IMG/VR virus record: IMGVR_UViG_3300035698_006986
Span: 1 to 23,030 of that record
Origin: a virus
DNA: 23,030 nt
Reading direction: 5' to 3' (one strand)
The position numbers and the translations under genes are program-made. The notes below the pieces were generated by a model. It saw nothing but the letters and a program-made list of their open reading frames with translations, was not told the origin of the DNA and ran no database searches. Shown here in pieces: positions 11,915 through 20,715 of this stretch; position 1 is the stretch's first letter, and the number at the start of each line of letters is the position of its first letter.

Positions 11915-13258
11915 ATGGCTAATGTAACTACAGTTGGATCAAGCGAACTTAGTTCACCGGTTCTCGCTGGTGGAATCACCAATGCGAACATTACTACTAC
12001 AACTACACGTCCGTATTCTCTTGCATCTATGGATGTAGATACTGGACTCACGTATGATGCGATTAATCGTAAACTGCAAATTGAGTCTACGCTTGACGCT
12101 GTGTTTGCTGATGTAGGTACTGATGTAGTGTTTAATGGTAAGAAAATGTCAATCCCAGATGCGGTTGTCATTCGCATGTCATCCGAGAAGGGTGCTAAGA
12201 AACAAGTTCTTCCTATGATGAACCCACTTACTGGCCCCGGTGTTGGTGGAACGGCAGAAGATCAGCAGGGTGAAGAACGGGATCGTACTCTTCAGTATCA
12301 GAATGTGTATTACAACGAGTATTCACAGGCTGTCACTGGTGAAAAATGGGGTGTGAACTATAATCAGTTGGAAGTTTTCAACTATTATGCACAGAATCAG
12401 CCCTCGTTGTCTCGTTGGTTTGCAGAAGATGAAGACAAACAGTACCACGAAGCTGTTCTTAAGACTTATTCATGGCCGCTGTTGAAGACTGGTACTGGCC
12501 TCACGGATGGTACGGACAATCTGTATAATCCTAATATCTATGTAGCTAACACAGCTCTTGGATCACAGCCAGCATTCAGTACAACACCTGCAACTCAACG
12601 CACCAACATTGATACTGCTATTGCTGCTGCTGCTACTGGTACGGCTGGAGTGAATGCTAATATTGATTTGGATAACCTTCTTGCTATTGATTACTACGCA
12701 CAGAATACAAAACGTATTATGCCTGTAACCATTGGTGGAAAAAGATCGTATGTTCTATTGCTTCCTTCTCCTCAGTATCACAAGTTGCTTCAGGACAGCA
12801 AGGGTCAGCTTGGTGATGTATGGACGAAGGTAACTCAGCTTTCTGATGAAGAGCAGAATTATCCGGGCATTATCGGTCGTGTTAAGAGTCTTGTTATCGT
12901 AGAGGATCAGCGTTATCCTACTATCGTTACTGATGGGGCTGGTACACACACTGTTGAGTACGTAGAACCGGGTAATGATGACAGCCGTAACAAATCAGTA
13001 TACAACAGTTCAACGAACTTGGGAGTTGATGTTGGATGTTTGCTTGGTGCTGGTGCTGTTATTGACTGGAAAGTAACTCCTCTGCACTTTGAGATGGAAT
13101 CTACTTCCTACGGTAAAAAGTATGGACAGGGTGCATTTATCGAACGTGGTATTCAGATGGGTTCACGTTTTGATATTGATACTGCTGGCAATGCTATCAA
13201 GAACTTTGGTTCGATGGTATGTCTCTGGAGTGCTACGAGTATCGTAACTGTCGCATAA
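11915..13258 (+). CDS. Major capsid protein
   Basis: 447 residues, AAAGGA ribosome binding site. Begins MANVTTVGSSELSSPVLAGG with a Thr-rich stretch, then sequences such as GKKMSIPDAVVIRM, YYNEYSQAVTGEKWGVNYNQ and SLSRWFAEDEDKQYHEAV that resemble the DUF4043/N4 gp56-type capsid group, and ends in SFxxGAFIERG-like and CLWSATSIVTVA segments. Codons are slightly more GC-rich and biased than in neighbours, as expected for the most abundant protein. It would form the icosahedral shell (HK97-type fold by family inference). A 9-bp hairpin follows the stop. Confidence 0.85.
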   Translation: MANVTTVGSSELSSPVLAGGITNANITTTTTRPYSLASMDVDTGLTYDAINRKLQIESTLDAVFADVGTDVVFNGKKMSIPDAVVIRMSSEKGAKKQVLPMMNPLTGPGVGGTAEDQQGEERDRTLQYQNVYYNEYSQAVTGEKWGVNYNQLEVFNYYAQNQPSLSRWFAEDEDKQYHEAVLKTYSWPLLKTGTGLTDGTDNLYNPNIYVANTALGSQPAFSTTPATQRTNIDTAIAAAATGTAGVNANIDLDNLLAIDYYAQNTKRIMPVTIGGKRSYVLLLPSPQYHKLLQDSKGQLGDVWTKVTQLSDEEQNYPGIIGRVKSLVIVEDQRYPTIVTDGAGTHTVEYVEPGNDDSRNKSVYNSSTNLGVDVGCLLGAGAVIDWKVTPLHFEMESTSYGKKYGQGAFIERGIQMGSRFDIDTAGNAIKNFGSMVCLWSATSIVTVA

Positions 13259-13276
13259 GTAGTCCGTTAGTATAAC

Positions 13277-13302
13277 AGAGAGGGGTGAAATATCCCCTCT
13301 CT
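13277..13302 (+). terminator. Stem-loop after major capsid gene
   Basis: AGAGAGGGG (13277-13285) and CCCCTCTCT (13294-13302) pair perfectly over 9 bp with an eight-base loop. No U-tract follows, so it is more likely a partial terminator or an mRNA-stabilising 3' hairpin for the capsid message than a complete terminator. Confidence 0.6.
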
Positions 13303-13332
13303 ACTCATAATTCCATTTAAGGAGAAGAAGAA

Positions 13333-13986
13333 ATGTTGATCAAGAGAAATGTAATATCTGGCAGTAGAGAGATTGATAATATTTTTGATACTGCTGCATC
13401 TAGTGGTGTTGATTTAATTGAAGTTTGCTGGTCTAAGTTACGCCCATCTATTCCTAAAGTATACGGGTATGAAATACCTCGAATACACGATGGTAGTGCA
13501 GCAGACTTTTCAGCTAGTTTAGAATATGACGTTAATTGGGTAGAAGGTGTTACAAAGTTTTATCCTGATGTTAATAATAGATGTTGGGGATATATTTATG
13601 ATACGCCTAAGAATAGAGAACGTATTGAAAATTGTATGTCTACTGGATGGTTCTTTATTGTAGACAAACAGATTAAAGATGAGGTTAGGAAATCGGCAAC
13701 AGAAAAAGGCAAAGAAGTAGACCACGTAGAAAACATTATCGATGTTAAGAAAACTCACCGTGAAATAGAAGCACAGCGTACTATAGGTTCACTAACTTTT
13801 CGTCTTGAAGAAATGAAGAAGAAACAACGTGAACTAGAGATACAGCTTGCTGGTAAAAAAGGTGAGAAGGCAGATATGGCTAATAAACGTGCATTACATG
13901 GCGTTAAGATTCAAAATAGAGACGAAGTAATGGCAAAACTAGAGGATAAGAAAAATGCTAGTAAGCTCACTGATTACGCTTCTTAA
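13333..13986 (+). CDS. Hypothetical structural protein, coiled-coil C-terminus
   Basis: 217 residues starting MLIKRNVISGSREIDNIFDT, with AAGGAG 10 bases upstream. The first ~120 residues look globular (VYGYEIPRIHDG, WVEGVTKFYPDVNNRCWGYI); from about residue 120 it is highly charged and helical (EIEAQRTIGSLTFRLEEMKK and following), predicting a coiled coil. It sits between major capsid and connector-like genes, so it may be a minor head or head-completion protein. No family is recognised. The last 32 bases overlap the next gene. Confidence 0.7.
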   Translation: MLIKRNVISGSREIDNIFDTAASSGVDLIEVCWSKLRPSIPKVYGYEIPRIHDGSAADFSASLEYDVNWVEGVTKFYPDVNNRCWGYIYDTPKNRERIENCMSTGWFFIVDKQIKDEVRKSATEKGKEVDHVENIIDVKKTHREIEAQRTIGSLTFRLEEMKKKQRELEIQLAGKKGEKADMANKRALHGVKIQNRDEVMAKLEDKKNASKLTDYAS

Positions 13987-14545
13987 GAAGCAGTTTCCAG
14001 ACTGGTCTACTCAAAACCTTGTTGATATAATCAATGAGGTACATAAAATATGCCTGACATCAAGACCCGTTGCACAAATGCGTGTAATGGGTTCTGGTGA
14101 AAACGGGGATGTTGTTCTTACTACTGTAGCAGGAACCAAGAGTTATGATATAGACATAACAAATGGATTTGATGCTGATATGTGGAGAATAACAAATGTT
14201 TATGCAGATAATATTGATACACGAGCTAGTGTAACATGTTATGATGCTACACAGGACGTTAGTGCAAAGATTGTTTTTAACGAAGATCCGGGCACTTCAA
14301 CATTTAATATCAGATGTTATAAAAAACCAACAGAGATAACTTCTGTCAGTATTGAAATGCAGATACCCGAATCTAAAGTGTTGTCTCATTTTTATCCCGG
14401 TATTGTTAGTTTCATTGAAATGTCAACTAACGGTAACTATGACAGATGGATACAGTTTAATAAACTACTTATCCCAGAAATGTTGTATACGATGAACACA
14501 GGAGAACGTGGAGATACGTTTCTTACAAAATATAAAGGTTATTAA
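13955..14545 (+). CDS. Probable head-tail connector protein
   Basis: 196 residues beginning MLVSSLITLLKKQFPDWSTQ. The N-terminal helix followed by WSTQNLVDIINEVHKICL and then a beta-rich middle fits the adaptor (gp4-like) proteins that sit directly below the portal in podoviruses, and the gene occupies the expected place between capsid and nozzle genes. No catalytic motif is visible. Its start overlaps the preceding gene by 32 bases with GAGG upstream, and its stop shares one base with the next start. Assigned mainly by order and size. Confidence 0.6.
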   Translation: MLVSSLITLLKKQFPDWSTQNLVDIINEVHKICLTSRPVAQMRVMGSGENGDVVLTTVAGTKSYDIDITNGFDADMWRITNVYADNIDTRASVTCYDATQDVSAKIVFNEDPGTSTFNIRCYKKPTEITSVSIEMQIPESKVLSHFYPGIVSFIEMSTNGNYDRWIQFNKLLIPEMLYTMNTGERGDTFLTKYKGY

Positions 14546-16992
14546 TGTCATTAAACGCATTTAATCCTAAGTCACAACGGCAAGACGAGAGAGAGATTGT
14601 CCGAACGCAGGAGGATTTTTCTTCTGGTATGTTTAAAGACATTCCTGCTTCTAAAGTACCCGATAATGGTATTGTTAGTTTAAAGAACATGACAAACTAT
14701 GGTACATTCGTTCAGGCTCGCGCAGGAAGCCGTGAGTGGGGTGATTACAGCACTTACACACCATCGGCAGAGTTACCTACCCTAGTGACTGAGATAGCCT
14801 CTACGAGCGTTGTGATTGGCACAGAACGGACAATAACAATTGTATCTGGCTATACGCCAACGGCGGACAGTGTAGGTGATTGGTTTGTTCACGATGATGG
14901 TATACACGAACGTATTATAGCATATACCTCACCTACTGAGATAACTACCTATACAGATGATGATAGTGCTAAAGACTCCACTGCTGCTAAAGTAAGAGCA
15001 CAAGTAAACTCAATATACTTCCATAACACACAGCGTAAAGTAGTCCTTCTCATAGGTCAGAAATTATATATTTCTAACGACTATACTATGACATCGTGGC
15101 TACCTATTACATTTGTTGGTAATAACTCAGAACTACCTACTAACGCTGTATCACAAATTGAAGAGTTTCAGAATATAGTATTCTTATTTAATCCAAATGG
15201 AATATATAAGTTCTATTTAGATCAGTCACCATACTTAGTATATAAACTCAATGTTGATGTACCAGAAGGGCTTCCAGTAGATAATAATGGGGATACTGGA
15301 GATTACAAAAGAAGATATACATACACTAATGTTAGATTAAGTGGGTCTGGTGTAAGAGATAGGAACACAGAAGGTGTTATAATTGAATCTGAAACAGGTA
15401 ATGTTAAAGCAGATAGTGACTATAAAGATTACACGGAGATAGAAAATAAATATAAAGTAGGTGTCGTTGACTTAAATGTTGGAAATTTAAATTTCAAAAG
15501 AGCCAATGTTGTTAGTGATTTAAATGTATCTAAGAACGCTAGTGAATATACACAAACATTTACTCACATTGGATTATATGCAACATTGGATACTGGTGAA
15601 TATGGCACTAACCCAACTACAGGCAGAGGGAACAATCCAGAATTATATATATGGGTAGCAGATATACCACTATTTAATTATGGTATAGTTGATTTTGCTG
15701 GGTTTGTTGCAAGAGTAACCGATGGAAGTAGTATCTCTATCAACGAACCATTCAACATGTTTAATCCTAGTATTTCTGGCTATGAAGAAAGAGCAATAAT
15801 ATCTATATCTGGAACCGATCTTTATTTAAGCGGAGTTCCTACAAACTATTCAAAACTTACAGCTAATGTTCTTTCTGGTGATCCTAAACTATATGATACA
15901 GGGCATCCAATAACAATTAGTGGCACTCCTATAAATTGTTTTCTTTCTTATGGTGACGTTCCATATGCCGATGTAAGTGGATTTTCCTATAGAAATATGT
16001 ACTATACCACAAATATAGAGTCTGGTGGGTTTCAATTAGCATCTACTTATAATGCAGCATTAGCAGGAACTCCGGTTGTGACCCCATTGATAACAATAGT
16101 GGGCGGTGGTATAAATTATATTTCTGGTGCAGTTGATTCATATTTTACAACAGGGACTCCTTCAACACTTTTAAATATAGAACAAGATGCATCTGGAAAT
16201 GTTACACAAAGCACGTATTCAACAGCATTTGATAGTGGATATGTCGGAAAAACAATATACATACAAGATCAAACATATAGACACATAACTGGTTTTGTAG
16301 ATGCATCTGGAGTGACTGTAGCAGAAACAGGTAGTGGGTGTGTATTGCCATCTGGAACAATAGGGGCTATTGACATATCTTCTGTTTCGGCCTCTGATAC
16401 TAAGACAGACGCTGAATTACGTACAACGGTCGCAGGATGGATATTAAACAATCGTTTCTATGAACCCCTACCAAGCAGTGACATTGGTGCTATAGTGCCG
16501 GGATACATGGCTGTAGCCACTCGTGATGAGAATAAGATGTATTACTCAGCTATGTCGGAAGGATATGAATATCTTACTGGTTATTATCATCCGGGATACC
16601 AGTATGCTAACTTTAAGGGATCTATACGTGGTATAGCAGAACTTCCTAATATGTTAGTTGTATACTGTGCTGGATCTACTTATACAATGCCTATTAACGT
16701 ATTTGAAGAACGTAAGATAGAAGAACTAGGTATTAGTATACCTATTATTGCTGGACAGAACATGGTTGATGGCAGTATTGGTTTACTTGACTACGGTAGT
16801 TTGGCTAATGTTGATATGGGTAGACATATCATGATTACTAACGAACCAGCAATACGAGTATTTGATGGGTATAGTTATTCTGAGAATATAGCTAGTCAAA
16901 GAGTCATGGATGACCTACGTAGTCTACAGATGGCTACTAGTGCAATATACCACAATATCATTGGTTATGTCTTTTGGGGGAACAATGAGTAA
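14545..16992 (+). CDS. Large tail nozzle-like protein
   Basis: 815 residues. The N-terminal segment DFSSGMFKDIPASKVPDNGI followed by KNMTNYGTFVQARAGSREW (about residues 24-65) matches the pattern seen in podovirus tail hub/nozzle proteins: a 'stripped of non-zero loci, then one landmark list' section that places the chain at the tail entrance. The rest is long, beta-rich with many Gly/Ser/Thr/Asp and a domain near residues 620-815 (RGIAELPNMLVVYCAGSTYT) of beta-propeller-like character. It would form the lower part of the tail tube (P22 gp10-type by analogy). Start overlaps the previous stop by one base; a 44-codon gene begins eight bases before its stop. Confidence 0.65.
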   Translation: MSLNAFNPKSQRQDEREIVRTQEDFSSGMFKDIPASKVPDNGIVSLKNMTNYGTFVQARAGSREWGDYSTYTPSAELPTLVTEIASTSVVIGTERTITIVSGYTPTADSVGDWFVHDDGIHERIIAYTSPTEITTYTDDDSAKDSTAAKVRAQVNSIYFHNTQRKVVLLIGQKLYISNDYTMTSWLPITFVGNNSELPTNAVSQIEEFQNIVFLFNPNGIYKFYLDQSPYLVYKLNVDVPEGLPVDNNGDTGDYKRRYTYTNVRLSGSGVRDRNTEGVIIESETGNVKADSDYKDYTEIENKYKVGVVDLNVGNLNFKRANVVSDLNVSKNASEYTQTFTHIGLYATLDTGEYGTNPTTGRGNNPELYIWVADIPLFNYGIVDFAGFVARVTDGSSISINEPFNMFNPSISGYEERAIISISGTDLYLSGVPTNYSKLTANVLSGDPKLYDTGHPITISGTPINCFLSYGDVPYADVSGFSYRNMYYTTNIESGGFQLASTYNAALAGTPVVTPLITIVGGGINYISGAVDSYFTTGTPSTLLNIEQDASGNVTQSTYSTAFDSGYVGKTIYIQDQTYRHITGFVDASGVTVAETGSGCVLPSGTIGAIDISSVSASDTKTDAELRTTVAGWILNNRFYEPLPSSDIGAIVPGYMAVATRDENKMYYSAMSEGYEYLTGYYHPGYQYANFKGSIRGIAELPNMLVVYCAGSTYTMPINVFEERKIEELGISIPIIAGQNMVDGSIGLLDYGSLANVDMGRHIMITNEPAIRVFDGYSYSENIASQRVMDDLRSLQMATSAIYHNIIGYVFWGNNE

Positions 16993-17119
16993 CAATGTAA
17001 CTAATATCAATGCCCCCGATAATATGGCAACCCATAGAACAAATAAGTCCTATACCTACGGCGTACAGCTACCTAAAAAAGAGACCTCACAACAGAAACC
17101 AATGCAAGGAAGTAAATAA
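16985..17119 (+). CDS. Small protein with THRTNKSYT motif
   Basis: 44 residues, MSNNVTNINAPDNMATHRTN onward, starting at ATG 16985 with GGGGG four bases upstream; the longer upstream frame is the shadow of the nozzle gene. The motif THRTNKSYTYG (residues 16-26) is nearly identical to THRTNKSYTLG at the C-terminus of the PKD protein encoded at 18315-19010, and similar to TNKGYNLG at the N-terminus of the next protein. The rest is Lys/Gln-rich, apparently unstructured. Perhaps a short adaptor or docking peptide in the tail; not in any family I recognise. Overlaps the genes on both sides. Confidence 0.6.
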   Translation: MSNNVTNINAPDNMATHRTNKSYTYGVQLPKKETSQQKPMQGSK

Positions 17120-18315
17120 TGGCAGTTTATCAAATTGAGACAGATATTTGTCATGGGCGTGGGTTCGTTGCGGCAGACGCAAATGGGTATCTTGCGAAAT
17201 TATTTGCATGGGTAACCAAGACACCCGCTAATGGTGGCCCAGAATGGTACATCTACGATGACCAGAGTGCACTAGGAACCGATCCGTATATTATCATTTG
17301 TGACGTTGCTGCCCCTGTCGTGAATGATTATAACACTGGTAAGAGTGGTGGGGCACCTAAATTTATCAAAGTGGGATTGATTACAACCGAAGCCGGATAC
17401 ATTCGTTGCCAAAACTACCTATGGTGGGACAGTGGGGCACATACGGGGCAAGGTCTTTGGGCTGGATATCGGATTGAGACCTACGATGATGCCGATTTTG
17501 TGTATGATTTTCGCGGTGGCGACGAAGCGATGATTTTCCAAGCGCGGCTCGGGACTGCATGGGACACTTTCATTCTCGACGATTTTGTTACAGACGCAAA
17601 TCTTCTTGAGGCAGACACAAAGGTCGGGACAGTTCAAACAGGCATTACCGCAGGTAGTAGCGTCGTATTACAACTTGACACTGGAGAAGCCGCGAATTTC
17701 ACTGTTGATAGCTACTACTACATTTTTGACATGGATGGGCATACGTGGTGTGATTACGCACAGGTAACGGCTAGAGATCTGGGTACAGACCAGATAACGG
17801 TTGACTCACTGGCACAGGACTATCCTTCCGGAGCTGTGATTGGCGCATATCTGCACAGGTTCTACACAAGTTGTAATGGTATAGTCACCTCCCCAATTGT
17901 CGATATGAATCACAATGGATATGAATACCTAAAAATACCGTACTCTTCTGGTACGGCTGGACATGTGATACATGACCAAACGAATTACATTTATGGTGGA
18001 GGCAAGTTTGATGCTGCGTTTTTGTATTTATCAACAATGGCCCCTAACGATGATGGTGTTTATGCCGTCCAACGACCCGGAATTTGTGAAGCTTATACAG
18101 AAAACGCTACCTTTAATACCACAACCGGAATGAATAGGTCTTATGGTGTTTCCAAGAATATCTATGTTACTCAGGTAGGCACAATGGCAGCTGGGCAGGA
18201 TGGAAGAACTATAAATACAAAGAACTATCTATACTTTCAGCTTCTTAGTGTGATGGCATATGCTGGAAGCGCACAGGTAGGCCTAATGATTCTTGACACG
18301 GAGTCGCTGTCGTAA
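17119..18315 (+). CDS. Probable tail structural protein, GC-richer than neighbours
   Basis: 398 residues beginning MAVYQIETDICHGRGFVAAD. Beta-rich, Gly/Tyr/Trp/Asp-rich sequence without coiled coil; features such as GYLAKLFAWV, AGYRIETYDDADFVYDFRGG and a C-terminal NYLYFQLLSVMAYAGSAQVG suggest a folded virion protein. A hand count of GC on two lines (17161-17220: 30 of 60; 17521-17580: 33 of 60) is clearly higher than adjacent genes (for example 18 of 60 at 20281-20340), indicating different codon use and possible acquisition by recombination. Start shares a base with the preceding stop. Likely tail or receptor-related, but no family recognised. Confidence 0.6.
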   Translation: MAVYQIETDICHGRGFVAADANGYLAKLFAWVTKTPANGGPEWYIYDDQSALGTDPYIIICDVAAPVVNDYNTGKSGGAPKFIKVGLITTEAGYIRCQNYLWWDSGAHTGQGLWAGYRIETYDDADFVYDFRGGDEAMIFQARLGTAWDTFILDDFVTDANLLEADTKVGTVQTGITAGSSVVLQLDTGEAANFTVDSYYYIFDMDGHTWCDYAQVTARDLGTDQITVDSLAQDYPSGAVIGAYLHRFYTSCNGIVTSPIVDMNHNGYEYLKIPYSSGTAGHVIHDQTNYIYGGGKFDAAFLYLSTMAPNDDGVYAVQRPGICEAYTENATFNTTTGMNRSYGVSKNIYVTQVGTMAAGQDGRTINTKNYLYFQLLSVMAYAGSAQVGLMILDTESLS

Positions 18316-19010
18316 TGGCATTTGAAACTGGACTAGATATTAACGATGTCATTGGATATTTATCTAGTACAGATTATAGAAATTTTTTACCAACTGTCCA
18401 CATAGATAGTGTAGTTTTAGACGATGTTGCTGCGTATTTTAGTAGTGGGAGTTATGTAAGTAGTGCTGCTAAGGTTTTCACTGAAGCTGTTAATCTAGGT
18501 AATTTGTTCGATGGTGAGTTTGGTATCCCTTATGTGGTATCAGATCCAGTTAAAATCAGTACAGGTTCGGCAGTAGTATTCTTTTCGACAAGACCAACGA
18601 TAACAGATGACGATGCAGTAGAGGTTGTCTTTGGAAGATTTTTTGAAGTAGATTTCAAGATGACCCCTGCTTTTGGGGAAGCTCCTCTTGGAGTAGTGTT
18701 TAAAAACTTGGGCTTTGTAACATTTGATTATGGTGAAGATGATACAATTACTTATTCGTGGAATTTTGGAGATAGAACTACATCGGCTCTGGAGAATCCA
18801 ATACATACTTATCGGTATCCCGGTATTTACACTATTACTCTCACAACACATGTTGACAATGATCAAAAAAGTGTCTCTAAACCCATTGTTGTTTATGTGA
18901 GTGGAATGAATACACACAGAACAAATAAATCATATACATTAGGCATTGTTAATGATCTTTTAGAAGACAGTGAGGCTGAAAATTATGACAATGACGAACA
19001 AGGGGTATAA
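18315..19010 (+). CDS. PKD-domain tail protein
   Basis: 231 residues. Residues about 112-195 form a PKD domain: FKMTPAFGEAPLGVVFKNLG, the signature YSWNFGDRTTS at 147-157, then NPIHTYRYPGIYTITLT at 161-177. PKD domains are immunoglobulin-like folds used for surface binding, often to carbohydrates, and occur in phage tail and head-decoration proteins. The first ~110 residues are unassigned. After the PKD domain comes SGMNTHRTNKSYTLGIV, the motif shared with the 44-residue protein, then an acidic tail. A location on the virion, contacting host surface or cell envelope polysaccharide, is inferred. Start shares one base with the upstream stop. Confidence 0.8.
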   Translation: MAFETGLDINDVIGYLSSTDYRNFLPTVHIDSVVLDDVAAYFSSGSYVSSAAKVFTEAVNLGNLFDGEFGIPYVVSDPVKISTGSAVVFFSTRPTITDDDAVEVVFGRFFEVDFKMTPAFGEAPLGVVFKNLGFVTFDYGEDDTITYSWNFGDRTTSALENPIHTYRYPGIYTITLTTHVDNDQKSVSKPIVVYVSGMNTHRTNKSYTLGIVNDLLEDSEAENYDNDEQGV

Positions 19011-20088
19011 CTTGGGACTTGCATATGAACAAGGAGTCAGTTTCTCTGAAAACACAGGCTATTGGCCTATGCCAGAGGCACGTACTGGCACTGTTCTTGT
19101 ATTAGATGGTAACGATCAACCTCATGTTATTGTGTTAGACTATAGAGACGGTAAGTTCTATGATATAACAACTCGTGATGGCCCATCTTCCACTGGCATG
19201 GTAAGACAAGTTAAAGATAAAGTTTCTGTGTCTGGGACTGGTGGTTATGACATGTCTCCAGAGATACGGTTTAAAGAAGACCGTGGAACTGTAGAAAAAT
19301 TCTACTTACAGCAACAATTATCAAAAATTTTTATTCGACCTGACAGCGAAGAAGACAGGAATGCTAGTGGTAGAGATAGTAAGGGGTTCTTAGATAACAT
19401 AGAATTTGAAACGAAAATATATGTTGATGGTGAGCCAACTACTGCAACTGCAACTGCAAAAGATGTTGGTATAAATGATGATATTGTCTATGATAGAAAA
19501 GTACGTGGGCATAGACTACAAACTACTTTTGGTGCTAATAAAGGTGGCTTTAAACTAACAGGGTTAGAGAATCATTATATAGCACAAGATATACCAGTAG
19601 CACCAGACGATAGAATTACAACTGAGGGAGATCACCAGTTGTCTTTAGAGTCTCCTTCAATGTGGTTCACACGAGGTAGTTTATACCTAGATCGTAGTGT
19701 TGGTTCTAAGGCCTCTGGAAGCCCCGTGGCGACACTTGGGCCTGATGGGGGTAGTAAGAGTGCCTTCACGATAGATGTGGCTAAGACGATGGGTTCTAGC
19801 CCCTCTGTGAGCAGCAAGACAGTAATGTTGTGGGTAAGTGGTGCAAGTGGTGATGTTTCTGTGTCAATTGGTGGTGCAAATACCCCTTTGATTAATTATA
19901 GTGGCACAACTGGATGGAATCTAAATTATGCTTCTGGTATAACTGATTCTGGTAGTGTTGTATTAACTCCAAGCACTTCAAGTGCAGTGTGTGACTTTAG
20001 AATACATACTGGGGATAAGACAGATGACTTAGAATACTACTTTGGTGATATTATTGAAAACAATGGGAATAACGTACTACCACTATGA
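18985..20088 (+). CDS. Probable tail protein, beta-rich
   Basis: 367 residues starting MTMTNKGYNLGLAYEQGVSF. The ATG at 18985 is preferred because GAGG stands nine bases upstream; a GTG at 18970 in the same frame would add five residues but has no ribosome binding site. The N-terminus TNKGYNLG echoes the TNKSYTLG motif of the two proteins before it. The middle has a charged, mixed segment (EDRNASGRDSKGFLDNIEFE) and the C-terminal third is Ser/Gly/Thr-rich beta sequence with a jelly-roll-like pattern (VMLWVSGASGDVSVSIGGAN). Probably a virion surface or baseplate/fibre-linked protein. No catalytic motif. Confidence 0.65.
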   Translation: MTMTNKGYNLGLAYEQGVSFSENTGYWPMPEARTGTVLVLDGNDQPHVIVLDYRDGKFYDITTRDGPSSTGMVRQVKDKVSVSGTGGYDMSPEIRFKEDRGTVEKFYLQQQLSKIFIRPDSEEDRNASGRDSKGFLDNIEFETKIYVDGEPTTATATAKDVGINDDIVYDRKVRGHRLQTTFGANKGGFKLTGLENHYIAQDIPVAPDDRITTEGDHQLSLESPSMWFTRGSLYLDRSVGSKASGSPVATLGPDGGSKSAFTIDVAKTMGSSPSVSSKTVMLWVSGASGDVSVSIGGANTPLINYSGTTGWNLNYASGITDSGSVVLTPSTSSAVCDFRIHTGDKTDDLEYYFGDIIENNGNNVLPL

Positions 20089-20546
20089 ATAATAGACCTT
20101 ACTCTTTATCTAGAAAAAATATAACGGAGGGAATAACCCGTTCTATAGAGCAACTATGGCAAAAAGTGAGTTCTTTGACAAAGAGTTTAAGTTATATAAC
20201 TGGATTATATGATATAAATTATAAAATAAGTGACTTATTGTTTTTTATAAGTAAGAGTAGAAGAGTATATAATACAACAAGAATAACATCAACTGATAGT
20301 CCTTATACCGTTAAATTAGAAGATCATATTCTGTTTGTAGATACTGACGGTGGTGATATAACTGTTAATCTTCCAGAGGGAATTAATGGTACAGCGTTAC
20401 GTATTATTAACTGTGGTTCGTCTAGTAACGATGTTAGTATATCTCCATCTACAGGTGAAAAACTATTTGGTTCACTTTTATATGACACAATAGCTGATGA
20501 TGAAGTAGTCGATATTGTATTTGAAACAACGGAGAATTGGCGATAA
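20085..20546 (+). CDS. Tail fibre-like protein
   Basis: 153 residues. The N-terminal ~60 residues are helical/coiled (IEQLWQKVSSLTKSLSYITG), which may trimerise; from about residue 64 follows a beta pattern common in phage fibre tips and base proteins: SPYTVKLEDHILFVDTDGGD, then ITVNLPEGINGTALRIIN and VSISPSTGEKLFGSL. This 'D-x-GG-x-ITVNLP' pattern is widespread in fibre and tailspike-associated modules. No receptor-binding domain can be identified. Overlaps the preceding gene by four bases (ATGA) and the next by one. Confidence 0.65.
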   Translation: MNNRPYSLSRKNITEGITRSIEQLWQKVSSLTKSLSYITGLYDINYKISDLLFFISKSRRVYNTTRITSTDSPYTVKLEDHILFVDTDGGDITVNLPEGINGTALRIINCGSSSNDVSISPSTGEKLFGSLLYDTIADDEVVDIVFETTENWR

Positions 20547-20659
20547 TGAGTAGATGGCATAAACTAACAGCTTATAATGGTAGCGATCATGTTGATATTA
20601 TAGCAGATGATATAACAAATGTTATATTAACGTGGTATGAACACACAAATATCAATTGA
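20546..20659 (+). CDS. Small hypothetical protein
   Basis: 37 residues, MSRWHKLTAYNGSDHVDIIA onward, ending HTNIN. ATG at 20546 shares its first base with the preceding stop, and GGAG stands 11 bases upstream, within the earlier gene. Its stop codon lies inside the -35 element of the promoter at 20656. Too short for a family call; coupling to the fibre gene suggests it belongs to the same unit. Confidence 0.5.
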   Translation: MSRWHKLTAYNGSDHVDIIADDITNVILTWYEHTNIN

Positions 20660-20684
20660 CTTCTATATGTGTTTATAGTAACTT
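20656..20684 (+). promoter_or_regulatory. Promoter, TTGACTTCTA family
   Basis: TTGACT at 20656-20661 in the full 10-mer TTGACTTCTA; the -10 position 17 bp downstream reads TAACTT (20679-20684), weaker than the TATATT of its relatives, though TATATG follows closely. It overlaps the stop of the preceding small gene and drives the gene at 20716. Confidence 0.55.
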
Positions 20685-20715
20685 ATATGGTATATAAGTA
20701 ATAAAAGGGATAACA

